Of a stretch of DNA of 64,000 bases, positions 43,999 through 52,518 are shown piece by piece; positions within the stretch are counted from its first letter, which is position 1, and the number at the start of each line of letters is the position of its first letter. The DNA is from Teichococcus aerophilus (lineage in GTDB: Bacteria > Pseudomonadota > Alphaproteobacteria > Acetobacterales > Acetobacteraceae): NCBI RefSeq assembly GCF_014490485.1, contig NZ_JACTVA010000022.1, positions 1 through 64,000 of the forward strand. The letters are read 5' to 3'. The notes under the pieces are model-generated. The model was not told where the DNA came from, searched no databases, and saw only the letters and a program-made list of their open reading frames with translations. The translations under genes and the position numbers were made by a program.

Positions 43999-45498
43999 TC
44001 AACCGCGCCAGAAGCGGGGCATGAACAGGATGAGGATGGTGAACAGCTCCAGCCGGCCCAGCAGCATGGCGCCGCAGAGCAGCCATTTCGCCCCCTCGGG
44101 CAGGGCACTGAAATTGCCGGAGGGACCGATCAACGGCCCGAGCCCCGGGCCGATATTGGAGAGCATGCTGACCGCGGCGCTGGCGCTGGTCAGGAAGTCC
44201 AGGTCCATGGCCATCAGCAGGATGGTCAAGGCGCCGTAGCAGGCGAAGTACAGCGTGAAGAAGGCGACGACGGAGCCGACCACATCGTCCGGCAGGGGCT
44301 TGCCGCCATAGACGCGGGGGAAGACGCCGCGGGGGTAGAGCAGGCGCAGGAACTGCCCGCGCAGCATGATCGCCATCACCTGGAAGCGGAAGATCTTGAT
44401 GCCGCCGGCGGTGGAGCCGGTGCAGCCACCGACGAACATCAGCGCGAAGAACAGCCCGGTCGCCGCCCCGCCCCAGCCGGTATAGTCGGTGGAGGCGAAG
44501 CCGGTGGTGGTCATGATCGACACGACGCTGAGTGCCGCGTGGCGCAGCGCATCCGCCACGCCGTAGCGGCCGGCGCTGACCAGCCAGGCGGCCAACAGCA
44601 CCGTTGCCACCAGGGTCACGGCCAGGAAGGCGCGGACCTGGCTGTCCCGCAGGATGGAGGTGTCCCGCCGCAACAGGCGCACATACAGGACGAAGGGCAG
44701 CGCCCCCGCCAGCATGCCGATGATGGCGACCCAGTGGATGGCAGGCGATTCCCATTGGGCGAGCGAGGCATCGGCGGTGGAGAAGCCGGCGGTGGAAATG
44801 GTGCTCAGCGCGTGGGCGGCGGCGTTTAGCGGGCCCATTCCGGCCAGCATGTAAGCCACGGCGCAGACCAGCGTCAGCCCCGCATAGGTCATGACGATGG
44901 CGGCGGTGATCTGCCGGATGCGCGGCATGACCTTTTCCGAGCGGTCGGAGCTCTCCGTGCGGAACAACTGCATGCCACCGACTCCGAGCGCCGGCAGGAT
45001 GGCCAGCGCCGTGGCGATGATGCCGATGCCGCCCAGCCATTGCAGCAGCGCCCGCCAGAGCAGGATGCCCGGCGGCGCGGTATCCAGCCCCACCACCACC
45101 GTCGCCCCGGTGGTCGTCAGGCCAGAGACGGCCTCGAACACCGCGTGGGTGATGCTGCCGCCCAGCCCGGCATGCTGGGAGAAGTAGAAGGGGATGGCGG
45201 CGCAGAGGCAGACCGCCAGCCAGGAGAGCGGGGTGAGCAGGAAGGCCTGCCGGATGGTCAGCCCGCCGGACATGTCGCACCGCGTGGCGCGGAACAGCAG
45301 CGCCGCGATGGCGGCGAGGCCGAGGGCGGAGGCAGCGAAGGGCCGCCAGTCCGGGTGGCCATGCGCCAGGTCCACCGCCGCCGGCACCAGCATGAAGCCG
45401 GCCAGCCCCAGCAGCACGCGGCTGACCAGATGGAACAGCGGCCGCAGCCGGGGCAGGGCGGAACTGCGCGGCGGGGCCTTGCCGGCCACCTCACGCAT
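43999..45498 (-). CDS. trkH: potassium uptake protein TrkH
   Basis: The 499-residue integral membrane protein belongs to the TrkH/KtrB superfamily with four M1-P-M2 repeats. Selectivity-filter-like segments are SGLTTTGATVV, STISTAGFSTAD, SIMTTTGFASTD and SMLSNIGPGLGP. The gating-loop GGCTGSTAGGIKIFRFQ is intact. It moves potassium across the inner membrane with TrkA as the regulatory subunit. It overlaps trkA by eight bases and is followed by an intrinsic terminator in the repeated element. Confidence 0.93.
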   Translation of the reverse strand: MREVAGKAPPRSSALPRLRPLFHLVSRVLLGLAGFMLVPAAVDLAHGHPDWRPFAASALGLAAIAALLFRATRCDMSGGLTIRQAFLLTPLSWLAVCLCAAIPFYFSQHAGLGGSITHAVFEAVSGLTTTGATVVVGLDTAPPGILLWRALLQWLGGIGIIATALAILPALGVGGMQLFRTESSDRSEKVMPRIRQITAAIVMTYAGLTLVCAVAYMLAGMGPLNAAAHALSTISTAGFSTADASLAQWESPAIHWVAIIGMLAGALPFVLYVRLLRRDTSILRDSQVRAFLAVTLVATVLLAAWLVSAGRYGVADALRHAALSVVSIMTTTGFASTDYTGWGGAATGLFFALMFVGGCTGSTAGGIKIFRFQVMAIMLRGQFLRLLYPRGVFPRVYGGKPLPDDVVGSVVAFFTLYFACYGALTILLMAMDLDFLTSASAAVSMLSNIGPGLGPLIGPSGNFSALPEGAKWLLCGAMLLGRLELFTILILFMPRFWRG

Positions 45499-46876
45499 GG
45501 GCGTCGGCCTCCGGCAGGGCCAGCAGCGCCTCGGCCTGCTTCAGCGCGGTGCCGGCGATGGCGGCGACCACGCTATCCCCCGGCTGCAGTTGGGTGGTGG
45601 CGTCGGGGGTAATGATCTCCTCGCCGCGGATCACGGCGCCGATCAGCATGCCCTCCGGCAGGCCGATGCGGCCGAGCGGGGCGGAGACGAGGCGGGAGCC
45701 GGCCAGGGCCCGCGCCTCCACCACCTCCGTCTCGTCCCCCGGCAGCTGGTAGACCTGGGCGATGGCGCCCTTCCGCACATGCCGCAGGATGGAAGAGATG
45801 GTGATGCTGCTGGGGCTGACCACGGTATCGATGCCCAGTGAGCCCACCACAGGCGTGTAGGAGGATTTGTTGACCAGGGTGATCACCCGCGCGCAGCCGG
45901 CCCGCCGGGCGAGCACGGAGGTGAAGATGTTGGTCTCGTCGTCATTGGTCACCGCCACCAGCGTGTCGGCGGCGCCGGTATTGGCCTCCTCCAGCATCTC
46001 CCGCTCCAGCGCATCGCCCTGCAGCACGACAACGGAGGCGCCGAGCGTCTGCGCCACCATCTCCGCCCGCTGCGGGCTGTGCTCGATCACCTTCAGGGAG
46101 ATCAGGTTCTCCTGGGACAGCGTCAGGGCCAGCTGCAACCCGATATTGCCGCCGCCGACGATGACGATGCGGCGCGCCAGCCGCTCCCGGTGGCCGAATG
46201 CGGCCAGCACCCGCTCGATCTGGTCGGAGGGCGTCACGACGTAGACGCCGTCCCCGGCCTCGATGCGGTCCTCCGGGCGGGGGACGAAGGTGGTGCCCTG
46301 GCGGGACAGCGCCACGGCGACGAAGCCATGTTCGGCCGCCTTCTGCCGCAGCGCCGCGATGGTGGTGCCGACCGGGGTGCAGGCCGCGCTCTCACACTGG
46401 ATGCCGAGCAGCTGCAGCCGGCCGCCGGCCAGGGTCACCATGTCGAATGCCCCGGGCGTGCGCAGCCGGCGGGCGATGCCGGCTGCGACCTCCACCTCCG
46501 GCGAGATGATGACATCGACCGGCATCTGGTCGTCGGCATAGAGGCCGCTCCAGATCGATTCCAGGTAGCCGTGGTGGCGCAGCCGGGCGATGCGGCGCTT
46601 CACCTTGAACAGGGAGTGGGCAACCTGGCAGGCCACCATGTTCACCTCGTCCGAGCGGGTGACGGCGATCAGCAGGTCCGCATCCTTGGCCCCGGCCTCC
46701 CGCAACGTGCCAGGGTGGGAGGCGAAGCCGACCATGCCGCGGATGTCGTGGCTCTCATCGGCGCGCCGCGCCGCCTCGTGCGAGGCGTCGATGACGGTGA
46801 CGTCGTTGCCCTCATGCGCCAGGTGCCGGGCGATGGTGGTGCCGACCTGCCCGGCGCCGCAGATGATGATCTTCAT
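45491..46876 (-). CDS. trkA: Trk system potassium uptake regulator TrkA
   Basis: The 461-residue cytoplasmic protein has two RCK units, each with an N-terminal Rossmann (TrkA-N) and a C-terminal (TrkA-C) part. The first nucleotide motif is IIICGAGQVGTTIARHLAHE and the second IVIVGGGNIGLQLALTLSQE. It binds NAD(H) or ATP and gates TrkH. It is first in the two-gene operon, with the trkH start inside its end. A 176-base gap upstream separates it from the divergent MFS gene and must hold both promoters. Confidence 0.93.
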   Translation of the reverse strand: MKIIICGAGQVGTTIARHLAHEGNDVTVIDASHEAARRADESHDIRGMVGFASHPGTLREAGAKDADLLIAVTRSDEVNMVACQVAHSLFKVKRRIARLRHHGYLESIWSGLYADDQMPVDVIISPEVEVAAGIARRLRTPGAFDMVTLAGGRLQLLGIQCESAACTPVGTTIAALRQKAAEHGFVAVALSRQGTTFVPRPEDRIEAGDGVYVVTPSDQIERVLAAFGHRERLARRIVIVGGGNIGLQLALTLSQENLISLKVIEHSPQRAEMVAQTLGASVVVLQGDALEREMLEEANTGAADTLVAVTNDDETNIFTSVLARRAGCARVITLVNKSSYTPVVGSLGIDTVVSPSSITISSILRHVRKGAIAQVYQLPGDETEVVEARALAGSRLVSAPLGRIGLPEGMLIGAVIRGEEIITPDATTQLQPGDSVVAAIAGTALKQAEALLALPEADAHA

Positions 46877-47052
46877 GGCGGTACTCCCGGCTGCCGCGAC
46901 AGGTTTGGGCCGGGCTGCAAGGCCTTACAAGGGGCGTGCTGGCCGGGCGGTTGCACCGCACGCAACACCGTTGAGGAGATCGTAACGCTCCACTTCACAC
47001 GCCCTTGTCCCGGCCTTAGCTTCAGCGCTCGCTCGGAAACCATGGGGTCATC

Positions 47053-48255
47053 GTGTCAGTCAGCGGTCATCAGGCGGCATCGGCCCCTTCAGCTTCCCCT
47101 CCATCCCAGGCCCGCCTGCTGTTCTCCCTGGCCGTGGTGATCGGCGCCGCGACCATCTTTGGGCTGACCTACAGCCTGACGGCACCGCTGGTGGCCATCA
47201 ACCTGGCGGCAGCGGGGCTGAGCGAGACGGTCATCGGCCTGAACGCCGCCATGCATGCCGTGGGCGTGCTGCTGGTGGCGCCCATCCTGCCCCGGCTGGC
47301 CGGCCGCTTTGGCGCCCGCCCGCTGATCCTGGCGGCGCTGGTGCTGACCGGGGTGCTGCTGTTGCTGTTCCCCGCCGTGCCCAGCGTCTGGCTGTGGTTC
47401 CCGCTGCGCATTGGCCTCGGCATCGGTGCCGAGATCCTGTTCGTGCTGACCGAGACCTGGACCAGCGAGCTGAGCAGCGACGCGACGCGCGGCCGGGTGA
47501 TGGCCGCCTATACCGCGCTGCTCTCCCTCGGCTTCGCCGGCGGACCGTTGATCCTTTCCTTCACCGGGCCAGAGGGGATGCTGCCCTTCGCCATCGGCGC
47601 CGGGGTGTGCCTGCTGGCGCTGCTGCTGGTGGCGCAGCCGCGGGTGATCCAGCCGGCGATGCAGGCCCATGACCACAGCAACCTGCTGCGCTTCATGCGG
47701 CTGGCGCCGATCGCCATGTCCACCACCGCGCTGAACGCGGCGGTGGAGACGGCCGGGCTCTCCTTCCTCACGCTCTACGCCGTGCGGCTGGGGTGGCAGG
47801 AGCAGGCGGGCACCCAGCTGATCACCACGCTGATGGTGGGCGCCATCCTGCTGCAGCTGCCGGTCGGCTGGCTGTGCGACAAGATGGACCGACAGCGCCT
47901 GATGCTGTGGCTGGGCGTGCTCTCCACCGTGGGCGCGCTGGCCTGGCCGCTGATGCTGCAGCACCCCTGGGTGGCCTATCCGGCGCTGTTCCTGTGGGGC
48001 GGCGTCTTCGTCGGCATCTACACCACCATGCTGGCCATCATCGGCTCCCGCTTCCGCGGCACCGACCTCGTCGGCGTCTATGCGGCCATGGGGTTGCTCT
48101 GGGGCGGCGGCGCCCTGCTGGGCCCCAGCCTGGCCGGCCTGGCGCTGGACGTGACCACCCACGGCCTGCCGCTGTTCGTCGCGCTTGCCTGCGGCGGCTT
48201 CGTGCTCTTCCTGCTGATGTTGCGCCGCTCTGGCGCCGGGGACGCCAGACGATGA
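47053..48255 (+). CDS. major facilitator superfamily transporter (YcaD-like)
   Basis: The 400-residue carrier has 12 predicted TM segments in two halves, the loop motif RLAGRFGARPLILAALV after TM2, and WLCDKMDRQRLMLWLGVL at the matching place in the second half. It resembles YcaD-type permeases; the substrate is unknown. Start is GTG 47053. The next gene overlaps its stop by four bases, so carrier and HdeD-papain fusion are co-translated. Confidence 0.82.
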   Translation: MSVSGHQAASAPSASPPSQARLLFSLAVVIGAATIFGLTYSLTAPLVAINLAAAGLSETVIGLNAAMHAVGVLLVAPILPRLAGRFGARPLILAALVLTGVLLLLFPAVPSVWLWFPLRIGLGIGAEILFVLTETWTSELSSDATRGRVMAAYTALLSLGFAGGPLILSFTGPEGMLPFAIGAGVCLLALLLVAQPRVIQPAMQAHDHSNLLRFMRLAPIAMSTTALNAAVETAGLSFLTLYAVRLGWQEQAGTQLITTLMVGAILLQLPVGWLCDKMDRQRLMLWLGVLSTVGALAWPLMLQHPWVAYPALFLWGGVFVGIYTTMLAIIGSRFRGTDLVGVYAAMGLLWGGGALLGPSLAGLALDVTTHGLPLFVALACGGFVLFLLMLRRSGAGDARR

Positions 48256-49535
48256 TCCGCGTGATGCTGCTGCTGCTGGGGCGGGAAGCCATCCAGCGGC
48301 GCTGGGGCGTGCTGATGGCCTCCGGCCTGTTCTGGACCGCCTTCGGCCTGTTCATCTTTATCGACGCGCTGGATGGCAAGACCCTCATCCCGCCCCACGT
48401 CTTCGGCTACTTCATCCTGCCGGAGGCCGCCGTCAGCCTGCTGGCCGCGGCCGGCAGCCAGGGCACCGCGCGGCGGCTGCGCCTGGTCAAGGGCATCGCC
48501 CTGCTGGCGACAGCCTTCCTGATCGTCAGCTCCTATCCCGGCGCCTACTTCACCCTGGCGATGGTGTTCGGCCTTGGCTTCCTGCTGGATGGCACGGTCC
48601 GCATCGCCAGCGCCCATATCGTGCGCTTCCCCGGCTGGCGCACCGCCATGGCGGGCGGCATCGTCGAGATCATCCTGGCCATTGCCACCCTGCAGCCCTG
48701 GCCGACCTGGTACGCCGGCACTGTCGGCTGCAACGTGGGTGCGGTGATGATGCTCTCGGGCGTCGCCATCATCCGCATCGCACGGCGCATCCGCAGCCTG
48801 CCGCCGGGGGCGTCCATCTCCTCCCTGTTCTCCCACAGCCTGCTGCGGCCGGCGCTGCTGGAGCCACTGGCACAGCCGGAAGCCCGCAAGGGCGACATGA
48901 TTATCCATGTCTGGACGCCAACCGGCACCGCCACCACGCCGCTGCACCAGCGCGCCATCAACCGCTACATCGCGGCGGTGGACGGCAGCGGCGTCATCTC
49001 CACCGGGCACGCCGCGATGGAAATGGCGCCGGACCTGTATATCAGCCACTACCCGGGCGTGGAGATCGACCGCTCCCCCGGCGACTTCACCCGTATCCTG
49101 CGCGCGACGGCGGATAACGACGTGCCCGGCCGCTTCCAGCCCAGCTATGCCGAGGAAGCCGCCGGCTGGTGCCCCTCCACCGTGCAGGTGGTGTTCAAGG
49201 ACTTCAACGCGGAACGGCTGCGCGCCTTCTGGGCCTCCTACCGGCAGGACAGCACCTACAACCTGACCAACCGCAACTGCTCCAGCGTCGTCGCCAACGC
49301 GCTGGACGCCTCGCTGGAAGGCGCCTTCCTGGGCAAGCGATGGCCGGTGCTCTCCGTCCTCGGCGCCATCACCAACCCGGAACTCTGGGCCGCAGGCCTG
49401 ATGCGGGAACGGGCGGAAAGCATGGCCTGGACGCCCGGCCTGCTGCTGGACTACGCCCGGGCGATGAGCGCCGTGATCGAACCACCGCCCAGCCTCTGGC
49501 GCCGCCTCGTCTCGCGTGAGCGCAAGGCGGCTTGA
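48252..49535 (+). CDS. HdeD-like (DUF308) membrane domain fused to a papain-like cysteine domain
   Basis: The 427-residue protein has an N-terminal six-TM DUF308/HdeD region (about 15-185; GVLMASGLFWTAFGLFIFID, AMVFGLGFLLDGTVRI). A soluble C-terminal domain (about 215-400) follows, with STGHAAMEMAPD and later YNLTNRNCSSVVANALDA. The order His then Cys fits a permuted papain-like (NlpC/P60, PPPDE or DUF4105-type) fold, with Cys in NCSS as candidate nucleophile. HdeD relates to acid stress in enterobacteria, but this fusion is not familiar to me. It overlaps the MFS gene and ends at an intrinsic terminator. Peptidase activity is inferred. Confidence 0.65.
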   Translation: MIRVMLLLLGREAIQRRWGVLMASGLFWTAFGLFIFIDALDGKTLIPPHVFGYFILPEAAVSLLAAAGSQGTARRLRLVKGIALLATAFLIVSSYPGAYFTLAMVFGLGFLLDGTVRIASAHIVRFPGWRTAMAGGIVEIILAIATLQPWPTWYAGTVGCNVGAVMMLSGVAIIRIARRIRSLPPGASISSLFSHSLLRPALLEPLAQPEARKGDMIIHVWTPTGTATTPLHQRAINRYIAAVDGSGVISTGHAAMEMAPDLYISHYPGVEIDRSPGDFTRILRATADNDVPGRFQPSYAEEAAGWCPSTVQVVFKDFNAERLRAFWASYRQDSTYNLTNRNCSSVVANALDASLEGAFLGKRWPVLSVLGAITNPELWAAGLMRERAESMAWTPGLLLDYARAMSAVIEPPPSLWRRLVSRERKAA

Positions 49536-49564
49536 GAAGGGGAAGAGGAAGGTGAAGGTGAAGG

Positions 49565-49600
49565 CTGGGGAAGAATTCCCCAGGCCCCTTCTTTTTTCTG
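49565..49600 (+). terminator. intrinsic terminator ending the MFS/HdeD-fusion operon
   Basis: CTGGGGAA-GAA-TTCCCCAG followed by GCCCCTTCTTTTTTCTG, 30 bases after the stop at 49535. It forms the left end of repeat copy 2. Confidence 0.72.
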
Positions 49601-49753
49601 CAAGTCTGGCGTCACGCTTCAGACTTTGAGCGGACGCTCCTGATGATATTTGAAATGGGCCGCGCGGGCTGAACCCTTAGTCGCCGGAGGTCTAGGACCT
49701 CTGGCGCACCCAGCCGTCTCTCAAGACCGCGCCAGCCGCCACGCCCGAAAAAC

Positions 49754-49795
49754 TCGAAAAAAGAAGAGAAGGGGCCCGGGGAATTCCTTCCCCGG
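49754..49795 (-). terminator. intrinsic terminator ending the DUF4105 gene
   Basis: On the minus strand CCGGGGAA-GGAA-TTCCCCGG is followed by GGGCCCCTTCTCTTCTTTTT, about 30 bases after the stop at 49826. It forms the right end of repeat copy 2. Confidence 0.72.
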
Positions 49796-49825
49796 CCTTC
49801 TACCCTTCATCCCATTCGAGCAGCA

Positions 49826-50833
49826 TCATTCCTCCAAGGGCACCGGCCGCCCGGCCGCGTCGTAGCCCGGCACACCCTGCCGGATACGCGCCGAGAAATC
49901 CGTGGCGTCCCCGGCGGTGCGGGCACGGTCGGTGATGCGGCCGGCGGCGCGCAGTTCGTCCAGCGTGTGGCCGGGGACCAGGCCTTCCACTTTCAGCAGG
50001 TAATCGGGCAGGTAGCCGGAGGCCAGCAGGCGGTAATCCAGCGGCAGCCCGTCGATGATCCGGCGCACCATCTCGTAGACCACGGTGGTGCAGTTGGCGG
50101 TGAAGGTGTTGTAGAAGCGGGGCGCGTGCGCCAGTTCGTCCGCCTTGGCTACATAGGCCAGGAACAGCGACCGCATGGCCGCCTGCGGCATGGCGACACG
50201 GTAGAGATAGACGTCCTCCCCCCGCTGGTTGGTGCGTACGGCGAGGATGTCGCGCTCATCGGCGGCGACGAGGCTGGCTTCGAACTGCCGGAACAGCCCG
50301 CCGATGGCGGAGAACTTCTCCCCGTGCTTCTTGCGGATCTCGATGGAGAAGGCCAGGTGCTCGCCATTGGTGAAGCCGAAGCAGACCAGCGTGTGGGCGA
50401 TGGCGGGGCCCATCCAGTAGGACAGGGCGACATCGACGCTGGCCAGCGTATCCAGGTCGTAGTCCCGGCTTTCCCAGCGCGGCGTGCTGGCGGAAGGGCC
50501 GTGCCAGCGGAAGTTGCGCAGGTTGTGCAGCGTCACCGTGCTGCCGTGCACCTCGCCGCGCAGCAGGCAGGCGACGTCTTCGGCCCAGGCACGGTCCTGG
50601 GACGGGCGGAGGGAGAACCACCAGCCCAGCACCACTGCCAGCGCCACAGCATAGGCGGCGAAGGCGAGGGCGGAACCGGTGATCCAGAGCAGCGCGATGG
50701 CCACGAGGCCGAACCCGCCCCAGGCAGCGGCGAGGCCCTGGCGCACACGCTCCCGCGGCGGGGCACGGATGGCCAGGGCCGGGCAGACCCACAGCATCGA
50801 CAGCAGGATGAGCAGCGTCCCCGCGACGATCAT
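49826..50833 (-). CDS. DUF4105 (Lnb N-terminal-type) membrane protein
   Basis: The 335-residue protein has two N-terminal TM segments (about 3-22 and 38-72). A DUF4105-like domain follows: LHNLRNFRWHG, LDTLASVDVALSYWMGP, AHTLVCFGFTNGEHLAFSIE, and YNTFTANCTTVVYEMV. The NCTT Cys and upstream His suggest a papain-like fold, related to the C-terminal domain of the HdeD fusion that converges on it (NCSS). The substrate is unknown. The gene starts 45 bases after the divergent-side boundary of the MipA-like gene, whose stop lies at 50879; both read leftward and are probably adjacent in one operon. Confidence 0.75.
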   Translation of the reverse strand: MIVAGTLLILLSMLWVCPALAIRAPPRERVRQGLAAAWGGFGLVAIALLWITGSALAFAAYAVALAVVLGWWFSLRPSQDRAWAEDVACLLRGEVHGSTVTLHNLRNFRWHGPSASTPRWESRDYDLDTLASVDVALSYWMGPAIAHTLVCFGFTNGEHLAFSIEIRKKHGEKFSAIGGLFRQFEASLVAADERDILAVRTNQRGEDVYLYRVAMPQAAMRSLFLAYVAKADELAHAPRFYNTFTANCTTVVYEMVRRIIDGLPLDYRLLASGYLPDYLLKVEGLVPGHTLDELRAAGRITDRARTAGDATDFSARIRQGVPGYDAAGRPVPLEE

Positions 50834-50878
50834 GCCTCCGGCCGCCCGTAGCGCGCCGAACCGAACCGGGCCAAGGCG

Positions 50879-51682
50879 TCAGTACAGCCGGTAGGACAGG
50901 AACAGGGCGGATTGCACCTGGTCGCGTGAGCCGCCGGGGCCGGTGACCAGCGGTGAGTCGGCGGCGTCCCCCTGCAGGCGGCCATACTCGACGAAGCCTT
51001 GCAGGCTCCAGCGATCCGTCATCCGCCACTGTGCCGCCACCAGCGCGCCGACGCGCTCGATGCCGCTGCCGGGGCGGTAGGCGGCGTAGCCGCTGCGCAA
51101 CGCCTCGGCATCGCTGATGCCGTAGAAGGAGCGTGCGTATTCGCGGCTGGCCGCGCGCAGCTGCGGCCCGGCGGTGAAGGCGACGCGGCCGACGGGCACG
51201 GAGAGCAGCAGCCGCGCTTCCATCGCCGCGCCGCCATGGCTGCGTGCCACGTCCTGGGTGAGCGTGACATCGGCGTAGAGCGGGCCGGCGGTGTAGGCGA
51301 TGAAGCCGCCGGCCTCCACCGTGTCCGAGAAGCTGCGCAGGCCGGTCAGGTAGCGGCGGCTATCCTCGGTGGCACGGCCTTCGCGCAGCCGCAGCATCGG
51401 GCCCATCGAGAAGCCGGCCGCTTGCAGCGCCGAGATACGGGCGCCGTCCAGCAGGTCGAAATCCAGCCACTCGCCATAGCCGCCAGCGATCAAGGGGAAG
51501 GGGCGCAGCTGCGTGCTGGAACTGCCGGCATAGGACGGGCTGGCGAAGGGGCCCGCGCCGAGATTGAGCTCGAAGCCGTCGCGCGGCTGGCCGAACAGCT
51601 TGTCCTCGGGGATTTCCTGCGCCTGGGCGGCCGATGCCAGCAGGAGGGACGCGGCCATCGCGATGGCGGGAAGACGGGACAT
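50879..51682 (-). CDS. MipA/OmpV-family outer membrane protein
   Basis: The 267-residue protein has a Sec signal (AIAMAASLLLASAAQAQ). The mature part has the pattern of the MipA/OmpV family: GFELNLGAGPFASPSYAGSS, LRPFPLIAGGYG, GARISALQAAGFSMGPMLRL, and the C-terminal FLSYRLY ending in an aromatic residue, as outer membrane barrels do. The family includes scaffolds for murein hydrolases and outer membrane channels. Start ATG 51682 gives a good signal; ATG 51709 is an alternative. It may be co-transcribed with the DUF4105 gene, which would suit an envelope role for both. Confidence 0.82.
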   Translation of the reverse strand: MSRLPAIAMAASLLLASAAQAQEIPEDKLFGQPRDGFELNLGAGPFASPSYAGSSSTQLRPFPLIAGGYGEWLDFDLLDGARISALQAAGFSMGPMLRLREGRATEDSRRYLTGLRSFSDTVEAGGFIAYTAGPLYADVTLTQDVARSHGGAAMEARLLLSVPVGRVAFTAGPQLRAASREYARSFYGISDAEALRSGYAAYRPGSGIERVGALVAAQWRMTDRWSLQGFVEYGRLQGDAADSPLVTGPGGSRDQVQSALFLSYRLY

Positions 51683-51846
51683 CAAGCTGCTGCACTCGTA
51701 CCAGGTCATGAAAGCACAAGCATGGCATATCATGCCGGCGTCCCGACAGCCCCGGCGTGCCGCTTTCGTCAAGCAACCGGGATTTGCCGCCCGCGCCGCT
51801 TCTGCCGCATGCTGAGGCGAGGGAAACAGGCAGGAGCAGCAGCGCC

Positions 51847-52518
51847 GTGAGCGAGACAGAGCCAGCCGGAACACCCCTGCGCCTCGTCTTCGACGGCCAT
51901 GCCCTGCAGGCCCGGCCGGGCGTGTCGTTGCTGCAGGCCTGGATCGCCGCCGGGTTGCCGCTGACGGAGAATGTCGGGTGCATGGGGCAAGGCGTCTGCG
52001 GTGCCTGCCGCGTGCTGGTGCGGCGCCCGGGCGAGCGCATCGCCGGCACCGCCCTGGCCTGCGAGATGCCGGCCGAGGAAGGGATGCAGGTCTCCTTCAT
52101 CGACCATTTCCCGGCGCGGCGGCCGCATGCCTATGACCTCTCCGCCCTGACCGATAGCTGGTCCATCCCCGACCAGATCGACGCGGTGTTCCCCGAGGCG
52201 AAGCACTGCCGGCATTGCAGCGGCTGCGACCGTGCCTGCCCGAAGGGGATTCCGGTGCAGCGTATGGTCAACCTGGCGGCGGAGGGCCAGGTCTTCGCCG
52301 CGGCCGAGCTGTTCGATGCCTGCGTCATGTGCAACCTCTGCGTTGCCGCCTGCCCGGAACATATCGACCCGGCGCATCTGGGCCAGTTCACCCGGCGGAT
52401 GCACGCGGCGCTGACCCTGCGCCCGGCCGACCTGATGCAGCGCCTGCGGCAGATCGAGGCTGGCGAGCAGCCGATCGACCTCGACGCCCCGGGCGCCAGC
52501 CCGCCGGTGCAGACATGA
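51847..52518 (+). CDS. iron-sulfur protein: 2Fe-2S ferredoxin domain plus two 4Fe-4S motifs (SdhB/FrdB-like)
   Basis: The 223-residue protein has an N-terminal plant-type 2Fe-2S domain (CMGQGVCGAC, later ALAC). A C-terminal ferredoxin half has CRHCSGCDRACPKG and CVMCNLCVAACPEH. This layout resembles the Fe-S subunit of fumarate reductases and succinate dehydrogenases, though the second half is closer to a two-4Fe-4S ferredoxin. No membrane segment is present. It is followed with four-base overlaps by an FrdA-like flavoprotein and a NuoF-like protein, so it would wire electrons between NADH and the flavin active site. Start GTG 51847 follows AGGAG. Confidence 0.85.
   Translation: MSETEPAGTPLRLVFDGHALQARPGVSLLQAWIAAGLPLTENVGCMGQGVCGACRVLVRRPGERIAGTALACEMPAEEGMQVSFIDHFPARRPHAYDLSALTDSWSIPDQIDAVFPEAKHCRHCSGCDRACPKGIPVQRMVNLAAEGQVFAAAELFDACVMCNLCVAACPEHIDPAHLGQFTRRMHAALTLRPADLMQRLRQIEAGEQPIDLDAPGASPPVQT

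Larger units (their letters stand above)
49563..49797. repeat. repeated intergenic element copy 2, intact (235 bases)
   Basis: The ends are imperfect inverted repeats (GGCTGGGGAAGAATTCCCC left; complement of GGCCGGGGAAGGAATTCCCC right). Inside are TGGCGTCACGC, GAGCGGACGC, ATGGGCCGCGCGGGCTGAAC and a hairpin at 49682-49706. The hairpin differs from copy 1 at two positions, and both changes leave G-U pairs in a plus-strand RNA. It fills the 290-base gap between two convergent genes. Confidence 0.75.
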
